A stretch of DNA of 45,567 nt. It comes from Planctomicrobium piriforme (lineage in GTDB: Bacteria; Planctomycetota; Planctomycetia; Planctomycetales; Planctomycetaceae). A program made the position numbers and the translations under genes. Positions 1-8,698 of this stretch are shown in pieces. The first letter of the stretch is position 1. Each line of letters starts with the position of its first letter. Location of the stretch: positions 1 to 45,567 of the forward strand of contig NZ_FOQD01000028.1 of the NCBI RefSeq assembly GCF_900113665.1. The letters are read 5' to 3'. Below the pieces are notes generated by a model. That model worked only from the letters and a program-made list of their open reading frames with translations, was not told the origin of the DNA and did not search any database.

Positions 1-1
1 G

Positions 2-124
2 GAAGTTCAAGTCGTGTACAAACATTTTGCGACGCAAGTTACGCTTGATTCAGAGGTTGTTCAAATTGAACCGGCCGTTAGCCGGACAGTAGTGATTCTG
101 GATATGGTGTGGTCGCCAGTGTGA
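2..124 (+). CDS. possible 3' end of a truncated gene
   Basis: A frame is open from the left edge to a TGA at 122-124. It reads as about 40 residues that look protein-like (alternating hydrophobic and charged residues, ending MVWSPV). No start lies in the window and I do not recognise a family. Its codon use is more AT-rich than the neighbours, so it could be chance. It ends 38 bases before the next start. Confidence 0.22.
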   Translation, partial: EVQVVYKHFATQVTLDSEVVQIEPAVSRTVVILDMVWSPV

Positions 125-162
125 CGCGCCGTTACTTCATCAAGATTGCAGGAAGTCTGGTC

Positions 163-450
163 ATGGAACGTGAACAGGTAAAAGCGACGCTGCAGCAGCT
201 GCATCAGCAGATCCGCAGTGGAGGGCCTGTCGACCCGGAAACACAGGCATTGCTGCAGCAGTTGGCCGACGACGTGAATCTGCTCCTGCAAAAATCGGCG
301 AACCCCGGCGCTGTGAAGACTGTCGAACCGGAACAGCAGTCAGTACTGGATCGGCTGCTGAGTTTCACCGACGAATTTGCGGACACGCACCCGCAACTCG
401 CGGAAGCGATCGGCCGCGTCGCCACCGCGCTGAGCCGCATTGGGATATAA
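163..450 (+). CDS. DUF4404 family protein
   Basis: A small 95-residue, mostly helical cytoplasmic protein. The N-terminus (MEREQVKATLQQLHQQI) and the amphipathic helical body resemble the DUF4404 family, whose function is unknown. I start at the ATG at 163 because GGAAG lies just upstream (151-155); an upstream in-frame start at 109 would add 18 residues that do not fit the family. No signal peptide or membrane segment is seen. The gene stands alone, followed by a palindromic intergenic repeat. The family call is recognition by eye and moderately sure; the reading frame itself is convincing. Confidence 0.75.
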   Translation: MEREQVKATLQQLHQQIRSGGPVDPETQALLQQLADDVNLLLQKSANPGAVKTVEPEQQSVLDRLLSFTDEFADTHPQLAEAIGRVATALSRIGI

Positions 451-462
451 GTCAGAGGATTG

Positions 463-533
463 AGCCACAGATGAACGCAGATGAACTCAGATCAATTCTT
501 CTGATCCGTGTTAATCTGTGTTCATCTGTGGCT
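463..533. repeat. palindromic intergenic repeat (CCACAGATGAAC type)
   Basis: An imperfect inverted repeat with arms AGCCACAGATGAAC... and ...GTTCATCTGTGGCT, about 20 bases each, around an AT-rich centre. It lies between DUF4404 and the methyltransferase gene. Repeats of this CCACAGATGAACACAGAT type are, from memory, scattered through many planctomycete and related genomes. It could fold as an mRNA hairpin after DUF4404; there is no clear U-tract. Confidence 0.75.
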
Positions 534-576
534 AATTTCTTTTTAATTTTTTCGTGGCCAAGGTTTTGAAATCGAC

Positions 577-1323
577 ATGGCGCTGTTTCTGGGCAAATCG
601 ACGGTGGATGAGATCCGCGCAAGGTTCGATCAGGATGTCGAGCGGTTTTCAAACTTGGAGACCGGGCAGTCGGCCGCGATTGATGCTCCGCTCGCTCTCG
701 AACTGATCGCGCAGGCGGCGCTGGCGGTGAATCCGAGTCCGACTCGAGTGCTGGATCTCGGCTGCGGCGCCGGGAATTTCACCTTGCGATTGCTGCAAAG
801 CTGCGACTCCGTCACTAACGTCACACTGGTTGACCTCAGCCAGCCAATGCTGGATCGAGCGGCAGAGAGATTGCGTGAATCGCACAAAGTCCAGATCACC
901 ACGTTGCAGGGAGACCTGCGAGAGGTTCCTTTTGATTCGCAGCAGTACGATGTGATTCTGGCCGGCGCGGTGCTGCATCATTTGCGAACCGATGCACAGT
1001 GGGAGCAGATCTTCCAGCGAATTTTTGAAGCGACCGCGACCGGCGGATCGTTCTGGATCTTCGACCTAATTACTCACGGCCACCCTGCGATTCAGCAACT
1101 GATGTGGGCGCGATACGGCCAGTATCTGACGAGTCTGAAAGGGGAAGCCTACCGCGATCAGGTGTACGAGTACGCCACGCGGGAGGACTCGCCGCGACCT
1201 GTGCCGTATCAACTGCAGTTGCTGGCGAAATCGGGTTTCAGCGACGTGGAACTGCTGCATGCGAACGCCTGCTTCGCGGCGTTTGGCGGTATTCGCCCCT
1301 CACCCCCTGCCCCTGTCCCCTGA
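577..1323 (+). CDS. class I SAM-dependent methyltransferase
   Basis: A 248-residue Rossmann-fold methyltransferase. Motif I for S-adenosylmethionine binding is clear (VLDLGCGAGNFTLRLL, about residues 58-73), followed by an acidic residue at the end of strand 2 (VDLSQPML) and a motif IV-like segment (ILAGAVLHHL). The substrate cannot be read from the sequence; the overall pattern resembles small-molecule methyltransferases of the UbiE/type-11 kind. No signal peptide is seen. The last residues (RPSPPAPVP) are encoded by a GC-rich palindromic repeat that also supplies the stop codon, so the native C-terminus was probably altered by repeat insertion. The gene converges on the membrane glycosyltransferase gene 30 bases downstream. 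Confidence 0.85.
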   Translation: MALFLGKSTVDEIRARFDQDVERFSNLETGQSAAIDAPLALELIAQAALAVNPSPTRVLDLGCGAGNFTLRLLQSCDSVTNVTLVDLSQPMLDRAAERLRESHKVQITTLQGDLREVPFDSQQYDVILAGAVLHHLRTDAQWEQIFQRIFEATATGGSFWIFDLITHGHPAIQQLMWARYGQYLTSLKGEAYRDQVYEYATREDSPRPVPYQLQLLAKSGFSDVELLHANACFAAFGGIRPSPPAPVP

Positions 1324-1340
1324 GTACAGGGGCGTGGGGA
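1296..1340. repeat. C-rich palindromic repeat spanning the methyltransferase stop
   Basis: A CCCCTCACCCC...GGGGCGTGGGGA element. Its core is an 8-bp perfect stem, GCCCCTGT (1309-1316) with ACAGGGGC (1326-1333), and the TGA stop of the methyltransferase lies in the loop. It resembles the CCCTCACCCC...GGGGCGAGGGG repeats common in planctomycete intergenic DNA. It could fold in transcripts from either strand between the two convergent genes, but no T-run follows. Confidence 0.6.
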
Positions 1341-1353
1341 GTTCGGCATTCTC

Positions 1354-2715
1354 TCAATCAATTCTCGGCACGAGTCTTCGCACTACAGTCCAGGCTCCAA
1401 TCGCCGCCCAGTAGTGGAAGGCGAATAGCAGCGGGACGAGGAACCGGCCTTCAACCGACCAGGTGGCGCCGATCGCCACGCAGTTGATCGCCAGCAGGAC
1501 CAGGCAGATCTGAGAGATCACGTCGCGACGGCTGATGACTGCGCCGATGAGTGCCAGCAACAGGACGATCCCTTCACCCCAGGTGCGCGGACGGAATTCC
1601 TGCAGAATCTTCAGCGGAACCAGAGCGATCGCTTTGGCTGGATGCTGCTGAATCCACTGGAGCGCACGGGGGCCTGAGACGCGGGCCGTTGCGAGTTCGC
1701 GTTCGAGAAGGGTCATATCGTCTCTCAAGACGCCGTCGAAGAAGTTGGTCTTTTCGAGATGCACCCAAGCCCCGCGAGCGGCCCAGGCTTCATCACCAAA
1801 GGCAGCCGACAACTGTGACGTTCCCTGGGTGCCGAGCGGCATGAATGTCCCGAGCAATTGGCAATTGCGGACTCCCCACGGGACGAGCATGAGGAGCGTC
1901 ACCGCCAGAAACAGGCCTGCTGAAAGTCCCGTATAGAGGATTCGGCGCGACGTCGCGGTTCGCCAGGCGATGAAGCCGACGACGAAAATCAAACCCGGCA
2001 GCCAGAGGATGAAGAGCGACCGTCCCAGAATCGCCAGTCCAAACACAACGCCAGCCAGCGCCGGCCAGATCCAGCCTCGCCGCCGCGTCTGCTGCCAGAG
2101 AACGGCTACCAACACAGCCACAAGGAAAGCCGAGAGGGCTTCTGTGAGAATCGCCCGACCGTAGAGTCTGCTGCGGGGATCAACGACGACAAACAAACAA
2201 CTCGCGATCAACGCCGGACCAACGCCCCACCTTGACAGCAGAAATGCGACCGTGATCCCGCAGGTTGCGGCCATGCAGCCGGAGTTGAAAACTCGGATCG
2301 ACCAGAACTGACGGCCGAACGCGAGATCACTGCCTGCGATCAGCATAGGAAAGAGCGGCGGTCGATAGGTGATCGGGCCGTGGTGGCCGTGCCCAAGTTG
2401 AAAACGGTCAGAAGCAGTCGCGGCGGCGTCATAGGGACGGCGGAATTCGGGATCGTCGGTGTTGACCTGATATCCCCGCCCGTGACTCAGTTCCCAGCCG
2501 AGGGAGTCGTAATCCGGCTCGTCGCCGCTCGTCGCCGGCGGTTCGTTGAGGTCGAACCAGACTTCGTAGTACGTCAGAAAACTCCCCCAGGCGAACGCCA
2601 TGCTCAGCAGCGACAGAATGACGAGACCGCGACTCGACCGCCCCCATTGGTCGAACCGCGCCCAGGCATTTTTGCCGGCGAGGGACGGGGTCGAGTTCGG
2701 GGAAGCGGAAGACAT
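1354..2715 (-). CDS. membrane glycosyltransferase, GT39/ArnT-like (GT-C fold)
   Basis: A 453-residue polytopic inner-membrane protein with about ten predicted transmembrane segments. After the first membrane segment comes an acidic external loop (DEPDYDSLGWELSHGRGY), the typical first-loop signature of GT-C glycosyltransferases of the dolichyl-phosphate-mannose-protein mannosyltransferase/ArnT group, in which acidic residues of this loop are catalytic. A second loop motif (TYRPPLFPMLIA) also fits the family. Such enzymes move a sugar from a polyprenyl-phosphate donor to a lipid, glycan or protein; donor and acceptor here are unknown. The ATG at 2715 has no strong Shine-Dalgarno site. It stands alone on the minus strand. 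Confidence 0.8.
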   Translation of the reverse strand: MSSASPNSTPSLAGKNAWARFDQWGRSSRGLVILSLLSMAFAWGSFLTYYEVWFDLNEPPATSGDEPDYDSLGWELSHGRGYQVNTDDPEFRRPYDAAATASDRFQLGHGHHGPITYRPPLFPMLIAGSDLAFGRQFWSIRVFNSGCMAATCGITVAFLLSRWGVGPALIASCLFVVVDPRSRLYGRAILTEALSAFLVAVLVAVLWQQTRRRGWIWPALAGVVFGLAILGRSLFILWLPGLIFVVGFIAWRTATSRRILYTGLSAGLFLAVTLLMLVPWGVRNCQLLGTFMPLGTQGTSQLSAAFGDEAWAARGAWVHLEKTNFFDGVLRDDMTLLERELATARVSGPRALQWIQQHPAKAIALVPLKILQEFRPRTWGEGIVLLLALIGAVISRRDVISQICLVLLAINCVAIGATWSVEGRFLVPLLFAFHYWAAIGAWTVVRRLVPRID

Positions 2716-2726
2716 TGGGATCGGAG

Positions 2727-2880
2727 GGGATAGGAGTTAGGAGATAGGAATGAGGTATCAGGCTTGAGACCCGAGGCTTGAGGAAAAGTGAGAATTCCCT
2801 CTCAAGTCTCAAGCCTCACGTCTCGTCCCTCCCCAATGGCCCAAAGACAAATGACCATTGACCAATGACAAATTCCCCCT
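2727..2880. repeat. composite of dispersed intergenic repeats
   Basis: Three repeat types lie side by side: a TAGGAGTTAGGAGATAGGAA segment (about 2730-2750) that recurs near 41312 and 43010; an imperfect inverted pair based on AGGCTTGAG/CTCAAGCCT (about 2770-2820); and a segment CCCCAATGGCCCAAAGACAA to AATTCCCCCT (2829-2880) that recurs almost unchanged at 43209-43260. No coding potential is seen. Confidence 0.7.
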
Positions 2881-2964
2881 CGTTCCACACCTTCCTCGTT
2901 GACGGTCGCGGCGTCAACTGGCAGACTCCCGTTGACAGTTTCTCAACGCCAAGGGAGTTGCCGC

Positions 2965-3894
2965 GTGGCTCAGGGATGCCAGCATCACGGATCGCACACA
3001 CATGGTCCGCCGTCGCATGTGCGGCGGCTGTGGATCATCATTCTGCTGGTTGCAGGCTATGCCGTCGCGGAAGTGGTCGGAGGATTCTGGACGAATTCGC
3101 TGGCCCTGCTGGCCGATGCGGGGCACATGGTCTCTGATCTGGCGTCACTACTGATCAGTCTCTTTGCCGCCTGGATGGCGACGCGTCAGGCAGGGCGGCA
3201 TCAGACATTCGGATTTCATCGCGCTGAAATTCTGGCGGCCTTGATCAATGGGGCGCTGCTGTTCGTCGTGGCCGGGGGGATTCTGCACGAAGCCTGGGAA
3301 CGGTTGCAGACTCCGCATGTGGTCATTGCCGGGCCGATGCTGGCGATTGCCATTGGCGGACTGATCGTGAATTTGATCAGTCTGGGAGTGCTGCACGGCG
3401 AGCATGAAGAGAACCTGAATCTGCGAGGCGCCTGGCTGCACTTGATTGGCGACACGCTCGGCAGCGTGGCTGTGATTGTCGCGGCGATTCTGATCTGGAC
3501 GCTAGGCTGGACCTGGGCCGATCCGGTGGCGTCGATTCTGGCATGTCTCGTGATTCTCTATTCCGCGTGGCACCTGATGAGCGATGCGATGCGGATTCTG
3601 ATGGAGTATGCCCCGCGGGATGTGGACGTCGACCACGTTCGTCGACAATTGCTGGGCCTGCCTGATGTCAGTGACGTGCATTGCCTGCACATCTGGACGA
3701 TCGCCAGCGGGTTAAAGGCGATCTCGGCCCACGTCGTCGTCGCCGACCTTGTCCATTCGGCGGACCACCTGTCACGAATGCAGGAGCTGCTGCGAACAGA
3801 ATTCGATCTCAAGCACATTACCCTGCAGCTCGAAACTGAAGCGATCTACGCCTGTGAAAATCGAGCAGACGGCGCGTGCCTGTTGACGCATTGA
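2965..3894 (+). CDS. cation diffusion facilitator (Zn2+/Co2+/Cd2+ efflux)
   Basis: A 309-residue CDF antiporter that exports divalent metals, probably zinc, from the cytoplasm in exchange for protons. Six transmembrane helices occupy about residues 15-200. The intramembrane metal site is visible as HMVSD in helix 2 and HLIGD in helix 5, an HD-HD arrangement typical of zinc transporters. A short His-rich N-terminus (CQHHGSHTHG) and a C-terminal cytoplasmic domain (HCLHIWTIASG) also fit. I chose the GTG at 2965 because AAGGGAG stands seven bases upstream; an in-frame TTG at 2899 would add 22 residues unlike the family. It is monocistronic, and no metal-responsive regulator gene is adjacent. Confidence 0.9.
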   Translation: MAQGCQHHGSHTHGPPSHVRRLWIIILLVAGYAVAEVVGGFWTNSLALLADAGHMVSDLASLLISLFAAWMATRQAGRHQTFGFHRAEILAALINGALLFVVAGGILHEAWERLQTPHVVIAGPMLAIAIGGLIVNLISLGVLHGEHEENLNLRGAWLHLIGDTLGSVAVIVAAILIWTLGWTWADPVASILACLVILYSAWHLMSDAMRILMEYAPRDVDVDHVRRQLLGLPDVSDVHCLHIWTIASGLKAISAHVVVADLVHSADHLSRMQELLRTEFDLKHITLQLETEAIYACENRADGACLLTH

Positions 3895-3953
3895 ACGCTG
3901 CTTCGAGTTCCGGGATGCGGGAGAATTCCCGAGACACTCTCTAAGATGGTTCG

Positions 3954-6107
3954 ATGGGTTCCCGCTCGACTCCCCGTCGCACTGGTCAAAAGAAGCCGCG
4001 CCCGCAGCGCGAGCCGGAGGCGGTTGCGCCAGTGTCACTGCCTTCGCATTGGCGGCTCATGCTTCTGCTGGGTGTGGTCACGGTCTGCGTGACGTTGCGG
4101 CCCCTGGAGAATCCGGATTTGTGGTGGCAACTTGCCCGAGGGAAAGCGGTGTTCGCAGGTTCGGGGAGCCCGTCGAGCGATCTGCTCGCGGCGGATCATG
4201 CTGCGGATGCCGACTGGCTGAGCGGAGCGCCGTTCTATTTTCTGTGGATCGCGGGCGGCATCTCAGGTCTGGCGTTCGTCCCTGTCGTAGCAGGACTCTT
4301 ACTTCTGTGGCTGTTGAATCACTGCCGCCCGAGGGAGAGTTCACCATGGAGATTGTTCTGGATTGTCCCGCTGCTCATGTGGGCCTCGCGCAGCGCCCTT
4401 CAACCGGGTCCACAGTTGTTTGACATGCTGGGACTGGCGGTGCTGTGGTCGATGGTGCGACATGAGAACCGCCCTCCTTCGCTGATCGCTATTGCCGCAC
4501 TGTTTCTGGTCTGGTCGAACTTTGGAATCGCGCCGATCTGGGGAGTGTTATGCCTAGCGGCTTGGCTGCCGCGGGACAGACACAATGGAATTCGGATTCT
4601 CGCCGCGCTTGTCGCTGGCGCGATCAACCCGCGCGGGCTCTTTGCCTGGCGAGATGCGGCTATTTTGTTTGCTCCACAGGCGTTCGCAAACTGGGGCTGG
4701 GACGGAACGAGAAGCCTGACGGGTGTGGAAGGATCTTTCTGGACTCTGCAACTAGCCGCGTGGCTGATGCTGTTATTGGCAGAGTTGGTGATGACTGCAG
4801 GTCGGCGGCGAGAGGGGGCACAAATTGTTCGATTCTTGATTCCAGTCCTGGCCGTTGTGTTGTCACGGCAGAACATTCCCCTCAGTGCGTTATGGATTGC
4901 CCTCGATCTGGTGAGCCGACCTGTCATGGAATGGACCGTCCCTCGCTGGAAGATCGCAGCACGGTCATTCGCGGCGGTTGCAGTGTGCGGACTGCTGTTG
5001 CTGGAATGCAGCGGGGTGACTGCCGACAGTCGACGGCTGGGATGGGGAATTGTGCCGGCTCTGGACTACCGTTCGTTCGACGACCGTTTGTTGCATTCGA
5101 CCGAAGAGACCCTCGTTGCCTGGGCGCCTGACGTGCGTTCCGTCGGGCTCATCGCCTGGCTGGGAGGAAGTGTTGTCGCGGACGACATCCCGCAACGGGC
5201 ATTGCTGGGGGGGCGCTGGCGGGACTATGCGTTGCTTCTCGATGATCTGCGGTGGAATCGCGGACCAAAGTATCGGCTAAGCGACGGCGGCTGGGGTGGC
5301 TGGATGCCGGCGCTCCATGAACGTCGAGTCGCTGTGCTTTGTTTTCCGTTCGAAATGTCCGGCATGCATGCCGCCCTGTTTGAGACAGAGTGGAAGCCGG
5401 GCGATCTCGATTCGGCGACGATTCCCTATCTCTCGGCGGACGATGAGCGGTTTATTCCCCCGATCGTGGAAACGCTCAAGCAAAGGAACTTTGTGGAATC
5501 CGGCCCATGGCGACCTGGCCTTGAGATTTTCTCGGCACATGGATGGCGGGTCGATCTGGTGGAATCGCTGGGGATTCGCAGCGACCCCTCGGCAGCGAAT
5601 CAGCAGTCGGCGATCTTCCGCGAACTGGACCTGCCACTGGCGTCGCTGCGAGTGTTGTTGCCGTTGCGAGTTGTGTATGGCATCGGGACTGTGCGCGAGG
5701 AGTTCGTCAACTGCCAGCAGACGATCCTGCATCAGGAATGGGTCAACAACGGCGAACCGAGCCTGGGACGCAAGCTGATTGTGAATCGTCTCACTCCCGG
5801 TTGGCGTGATCCGGCGATACAAGGGCCGCCTGAGACAACGCTGGCAGGGACGAACGGCAATACCTGGCAGCAGTTCCTCAAGTTTTATTTGCAGGGGCAA
5901 TTAGAAGAGGCGATTGGGGCGTTACCCAAGGAGACCGGAGAGGGGGCATTTGCCGCAGCGCTCACCTGGATGGAACTTGGCGAGCCGGACCGCGCTCTGG
6001 CAGTGCTGCAAGCAATCGATACAGCGCAATTGCCGGTGGCACAGCGCATCGCCGTCGAACAATGGAAATCCTTTCTAGCCGCTGATCCTGGAAAGGGGAC
6101 GCCCTGA
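3954..6107 (+). CDS. polytopic membrane protein, GT-C-like, with C-terminal repeats
   Basis: A 717-residue protein. After a basic N-terminus, a first membrane helix (about 33-52) leads into a loop with PLENPDLWWQLARGKAVFAG and later DWLSGAPFYFLW. This matches the DLWWHL...G...P..D......W...EWL pattern of uncharacterised GT-C-like membrane proteins. About nine more hydrophobic segments run to about residue 340, then a large soluble part follows, probably extracytoplasmic. The last 80 residues read as one or two TPR-like helical hairpins (LEEAIGAL, PDRALAVLQAI). Function unknown; glycosyl transfer is possible but unproven. Its TGA overlaps the ATG of the heptaheme cytochrome gene (TGATG), implying coupled translation. 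Confidence 0.8.
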   Translation: MGSRSTPRRTGQKKPRPQREPEAVAPVSLPSHWRLMLLLGVVTVCVTLRPLENPDLWWQLARGKAVFAGSGSPSSDLLAADHAADADWLSGAPFYFLWIAGGISGLAFVPVVAGLLLLWLLNHCRPRESSPWRLFWIVPLLMWASRSALQPGPQLFDMLGLAVLWSMVRHENRPPSLIAIAALFLVWSNFGIAPIWGVLCLAAWLPRDRHNGIRILAALVAGAINPRGLFAWRDAAILFAPQAFANWGWDGTRSLTGVEGSFWTLQLAAWLMLLLAELVMTAGRRREGAQIVRFLIPVLAVVLSRQNIPLSALWIALDLVSRPVMEWTVPRWKIAARSFAAVAVCGLLLLECSGVTADSRRLGWGIVPALDYRSFDDRLLHSTEETLVAWAPDVRSVGLIAWLGGSVVADDIPQRALLGGRWRDYALLLDDLRWNRGPKYRLSDGGWGGWMPALHERRVAVLCFPFEMSGMHAALFETEWKPGDLDSATIPYLSADDERFIPPIVETLKQRNFVESGPWRPGLEIFSAHGWRVDLVESLGIRSDPSAANQQSAIFRELDLPLASLRVLLPLRVVYGIGTVREEFVNCQQTILHQEWVNNGEPSLGRKLIVNRLTPGWRDPAIQGPPETTLAGTNGNTWQQFLKFYLQGQLEEAIGALPKETGEGAFAAALTWMELGEPDRALAVLQAIDTAQLPVAQRIAVEQWKSFLAADPGKGTP

Positions 6108-7270
6108 TGTCGGAAGCCCATCAGAAAATCGGCAGCGAGCTGCATCGAAGTGCGTTCCGATGGGGGAGCGTGATCTGCATCTCGATGCTGGTGGCCGGCG
6201 TTGCGGCGTCAGCGATGCGTGCGACAAAGCCGCCAGTGATTCCGGCCATTGCAATCCCTCCCGGTCAACGGGTGTCACAAACTCGCTGTGCCGACTGTCA
6301 CATTGATGTTACCGATGACTTCGCTCTGACCCCGCACGCAAACACACTGCATAAGGCGATGCATCCGGCGGCGATGCCGCACTTTGCCGGACAGACCTTT
6401 CGCGATGAGGCGACAGGCAACGAGTTCCGGTTTGAAGTCCGGGACGGTCGTCTGTTCATGACAAGCCCGGCCTATGGGCGCGATGTGGAGATCGACTGGA
6501 TTTTCGGTTCCGGCACTCATGCCCAGACGCCGCTGTTGACGTGGCCGAACGACAACGGGGCACTCTTCCCGGTGGAAGGGGTGGTGTCCTGGTATCCGGG
6601 GCACGGCCTGGCGACGACGTTGAAACGGACTGGAGACGAACCAGCGTCCGGAATCGCCGCACTCGGCACCCGTCATTCCGCGCCGGAACTGCTCGCCTGT
6701 TTTGGCTGCCATTCCAACGCCGTCCCGACCAACGCGAAGAACGAGATTCTGTTCCACCAGCTCGAACCGAATCTCGGCTGCGCTCAGTGTCACTGGAACA
6801 GTGACGTGCATGTGCGGGAGTTGGACGAAGGAAATACGTCCACAATCGAGCGGCTCTCGGAATTGACCCCCTTGGAATCGGTGAACCGCTGCGGCCGTTG
6901 CCATCGTCGGGCGAACGAACAGGATCCACACGCCATCGCCGCCCACGACGAGTCGATTGTGCGCTTCGCTTCCGTCGGATTCGTGCAGAGTCCCTGCTTT
7001 CTGAAGCAGGAGACTGTGCAACTGGAAGGAGGCCTGCCAGCGCGGTTTGACTGTGTCACCTGTCACGATCCGCACCGGACAGTTCCGCGTGACTGGACCT
7101 ACTACGCGCAGACTTGCCTGAAGTGTCACGATGCAGCGCAGGGCCGCGCAGCCGACTGTACGGCCGCGGCCAGGACATCGAACTGCATTGAGTGCCACAT
7201 GCCGAAAGAGGCGACGAATCCGTACCTGTCGTTTACGGATCACTGGATTCGTATTCGCGAGAAAAAGTGA
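6107..7270 (+). CDS. seven-heme c-type cytochrome
   Basis: A 387-residue protein with one N-terminal membrane anchor or uncleaved signal (about 19-38) and seven CXXCH heme-binding motifs at residues 61, 198, 225, 262, 316, 337 and 360. It should therefore be a periplasmic electron carrier or redox enzyme, matured by the cytochrome c assembly system. The gap of about 130 residues between the first and second hemes could be a substrate domain. Arrangement resembles cytochrome c554-like multiheme proteins, but no catalytic signature such as that of NrfA is seen. The start overlaps the stop of the upstream membrane protein, so the two probably work together. It converges on a lipoprotein gene four bases away. 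Confidence 0.88.
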   Translation: MSEAHQKIGSELHRSAFRWGSVICISMLVAGVAASAMRATKPPVIPAIAIPPGQRVSQTRCADCHIDVTDDFALTPHANTLHKAMHPAAMPHFAGQTFRDEATGNEFRFEVRDGRLFMTSPAYGRDVEIDWIFGSGTHAQTPLLTWPNDNGALFPVEGVVSWYPGHGLATTLKRTGDEPASGIAALGTRHSAPELLACFGCHSNAVPTNAKNEILFHQLEPNLGCAQCHWNSDVHVRELDEGNTSTIERLSELTPLESVNRCGRCHRRANEQDPHAIAAHDESIVRFASVGFVQSPCFLKQETVQLEGGLPARFDCVTCHDPHRTVPRDWTYYAQTCLKCHDAAQGRAADCTAAARTSNCIECHMPKEATNPYLSFTDHWIRIREKK

Positions 7271-7274
7271 TCGA

Positions 7275-7829
7275 TCACGGACTTGAGGCTCGCGATGAGC
7301 CGGCGCTCGGATCACTGGAGTTCGTCTTGCTCAAGACTGCCTGTCCGGTTGAAAACTCGAAATCGACGCCGACCATCTCAACGAAGGGATCATCAGTCAT
7401 CTCGATGTCAATGTGGGGAGGGACGTAGTCTGCGGGAGCCGGCTCGATGACGTGTGCCGTCGCGACTTCAGAAACTGGAATCCACAGAACGGGCAGACGT
7501 TCGGCACCGATGCCTGTGTTCTTGTAAAGCCGGTTGAAATGCGGCACTTTTGAGACGATCGGAACCCCGATCGTGCCTTGAGTCCGACGATCGCAATTGA
7601 TGAGTACAATCCCTTCAGGTGCCGACTTGAGTACGGTCCCAAATGTGAATCGCGTGAATTCCGTCGATGAGGTCTCAAAGATTTTCACCCGAGCGCCAGG
7701 CGGCAATGCGGCCAACTTTTCGGGAGGGCAGTGTTGCGGCGTGCTCGTAGCTACATTGGGTTCACTGAAGACAGTGGCACAGCCGTTCATCAGGATGAAC
7801 AGCGCTAATAAGGTCGAAGCTCTTAGCAT
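7275..7829 (-). CDS. putative lipoprotein, unknown function
   Basis: A 184-residue protein beginning with a hydrophobic signal (MLRASTLLALFILMNGC) whose Cys17 could be lipidated, although Met and Asn at -3 and -2 make the lipobox imperfect. The rest is predicted beta-rich, with a small-barrel look (VKIFETSS, GTVLKSAPEGIVLINC). I chose the ATG at 7829 because AGGAG lies about ten bases upstream and the signal peptide starts there; a frame extension to 7913 adds an implausible N-terminus. No family recognised. Monocistronic, convergent with the cytochrome gene. Confidence 0.7.
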   Translation of the reverse strand: MLRASTLLALFILMNGCATVFSEPNVATSTPQHCPPEKLAALPPGARVKIFETSSTEFTRFTFGTVLKSAPEGIVLINCDRRTQGTIGVPIVSKVPHFNRLYKNTGIGAERLPVLWIPVSEVATAHVIEPAPADYVPPHIDIEMTDDPFVEMVGVDFEFSTGQAVLSKTNSSDPSAGSSRASSP

Positions 7830-7990
7830 CGTGCCCGGCTCCTGAAACTTGCTGCCTTCTTTCACTCCGTTGAAAAGCCATAGCAACAGAAGTAACTCGG
7901 CGATCTTGTTCAAATCAAGAGATTCTGATTACAAGCATCGGATTCACTCCGATGAAGGCCTTTATCGGCGTGAACTGCCAGTTGGTCAAT

Positions 7991-8021
7991 AAAAAGAGCC
8001 GCACCGAAATCGGTGCGGCTC
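7991..8021 (-). terminator. intrinsic terminator of the oxygenase operon
   Basis: A perfect 11-bp stem, GAGCCGCACCG (7996-8006) with CGGTGCGGCTC (8011-8021), has a four-base loop and on the minus strand is followed at once by five T. It lies 30 bases past the stop of the oxygenase gene. Confidence 0.92.
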
Positions 8022-8050
8022 GAAGTCTATTGAGGCTGCCTCGCTCTGAA

Positions 8051-8698
8051 TCAAGCAGCCGCGCGACGGGCCGGGCGGGCTGGGAGTTTCCAGTCGGTCG
8101 GGAACGTCACGTAGTTGATCAGCATCGAACGGCGTTCCTGGGCGATTTCTTTCTTTTCGAGACCGTGCCAGGTGTCGTGCGCCGGGGCGAACATGTAGCC
8201 GAAGTTGTCGCGGTAGGGCATCGTCTTCACGAGCTTCATGTCGGCGTCATAGAAGTCGGTGCCGAGGGTTTCAGACTCGTTGAACGGGTTGACGTACAGC
8301 AGCATCGACATCAGTTTTTCCTTGATGTCCTTGTGCGGAGCGAGCCAGAAGCCTTCGCGGTCGGCAATGACTTCGACGCGGAGGTACGCGTTGTCCATGT
8401 TGCGGCGGAGCATCGTGCCGATGGCGTCGATGGTGTCCCAGGACATCAGTTCGTCGATCAGCTCCGAGATGCCCGGAAACAGGTCGCGGTTGTCTTTCTC
8501 GATGTAGCAACGGGTTTTCACCGTGCCGCCCCCCATGTCGCCGGCACGGGTGCCGTCGTACGAGCGGGGAATGTTCGGCACATCGGTGAACGAGACCTCT
8601 TGAACAACTTTTGGGCTGAACGGCTTGTTGATCGTCCAGTGCAGAAACGGGTCTTCTGAACAGACACTGTCATGCTGCAGAGCGTGCAGAAAAGACAT
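8051..8698 (-). CDS. 2-oxoglutarate/Fe(II)-dependent oxygenase
   Basis: A 215-residue cytoplasmic protein with the facial triad of the 2OG-Fe(II) dioxygenases: His122 and Asp124 in APHKDIKEK, and His178 in HDTWHGLEK. Arg189 or Arg190, about 12 residues later, would bind 2-oxoglutarate. The pattern resembles prolyl-4-hydroxylase-like oxygenases, so hydroxylation of a peptide, glycan or small molecule is likely; the substrate is unknown. Its first 29 bases overlap the 3' end of the ELM1-family gene in another frame, so the pair is co-transcribed and probably translationally coupled. A strong terminator follows. Confidence 0.82.
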   Translation of the reverse strand: MSFLHALQHDSVCSEDPFLHWTINKPFSPKVVQEVSFTDVPNIPRSYDGTRAGDMGGGTVKTRCYIEKDNRDLFPGISELIDELMSWDTIDAIGTMLRRNMDNAYLRVEVIADREGFWLAPHKDIKEKLMSMLLYVNPFNESETLGTDFYDADMKLVKTMPYRDNFGYMFAPAHDTWHGLEKKEIAQERRSMLINYVTFPTDWKLPARPARRAAA

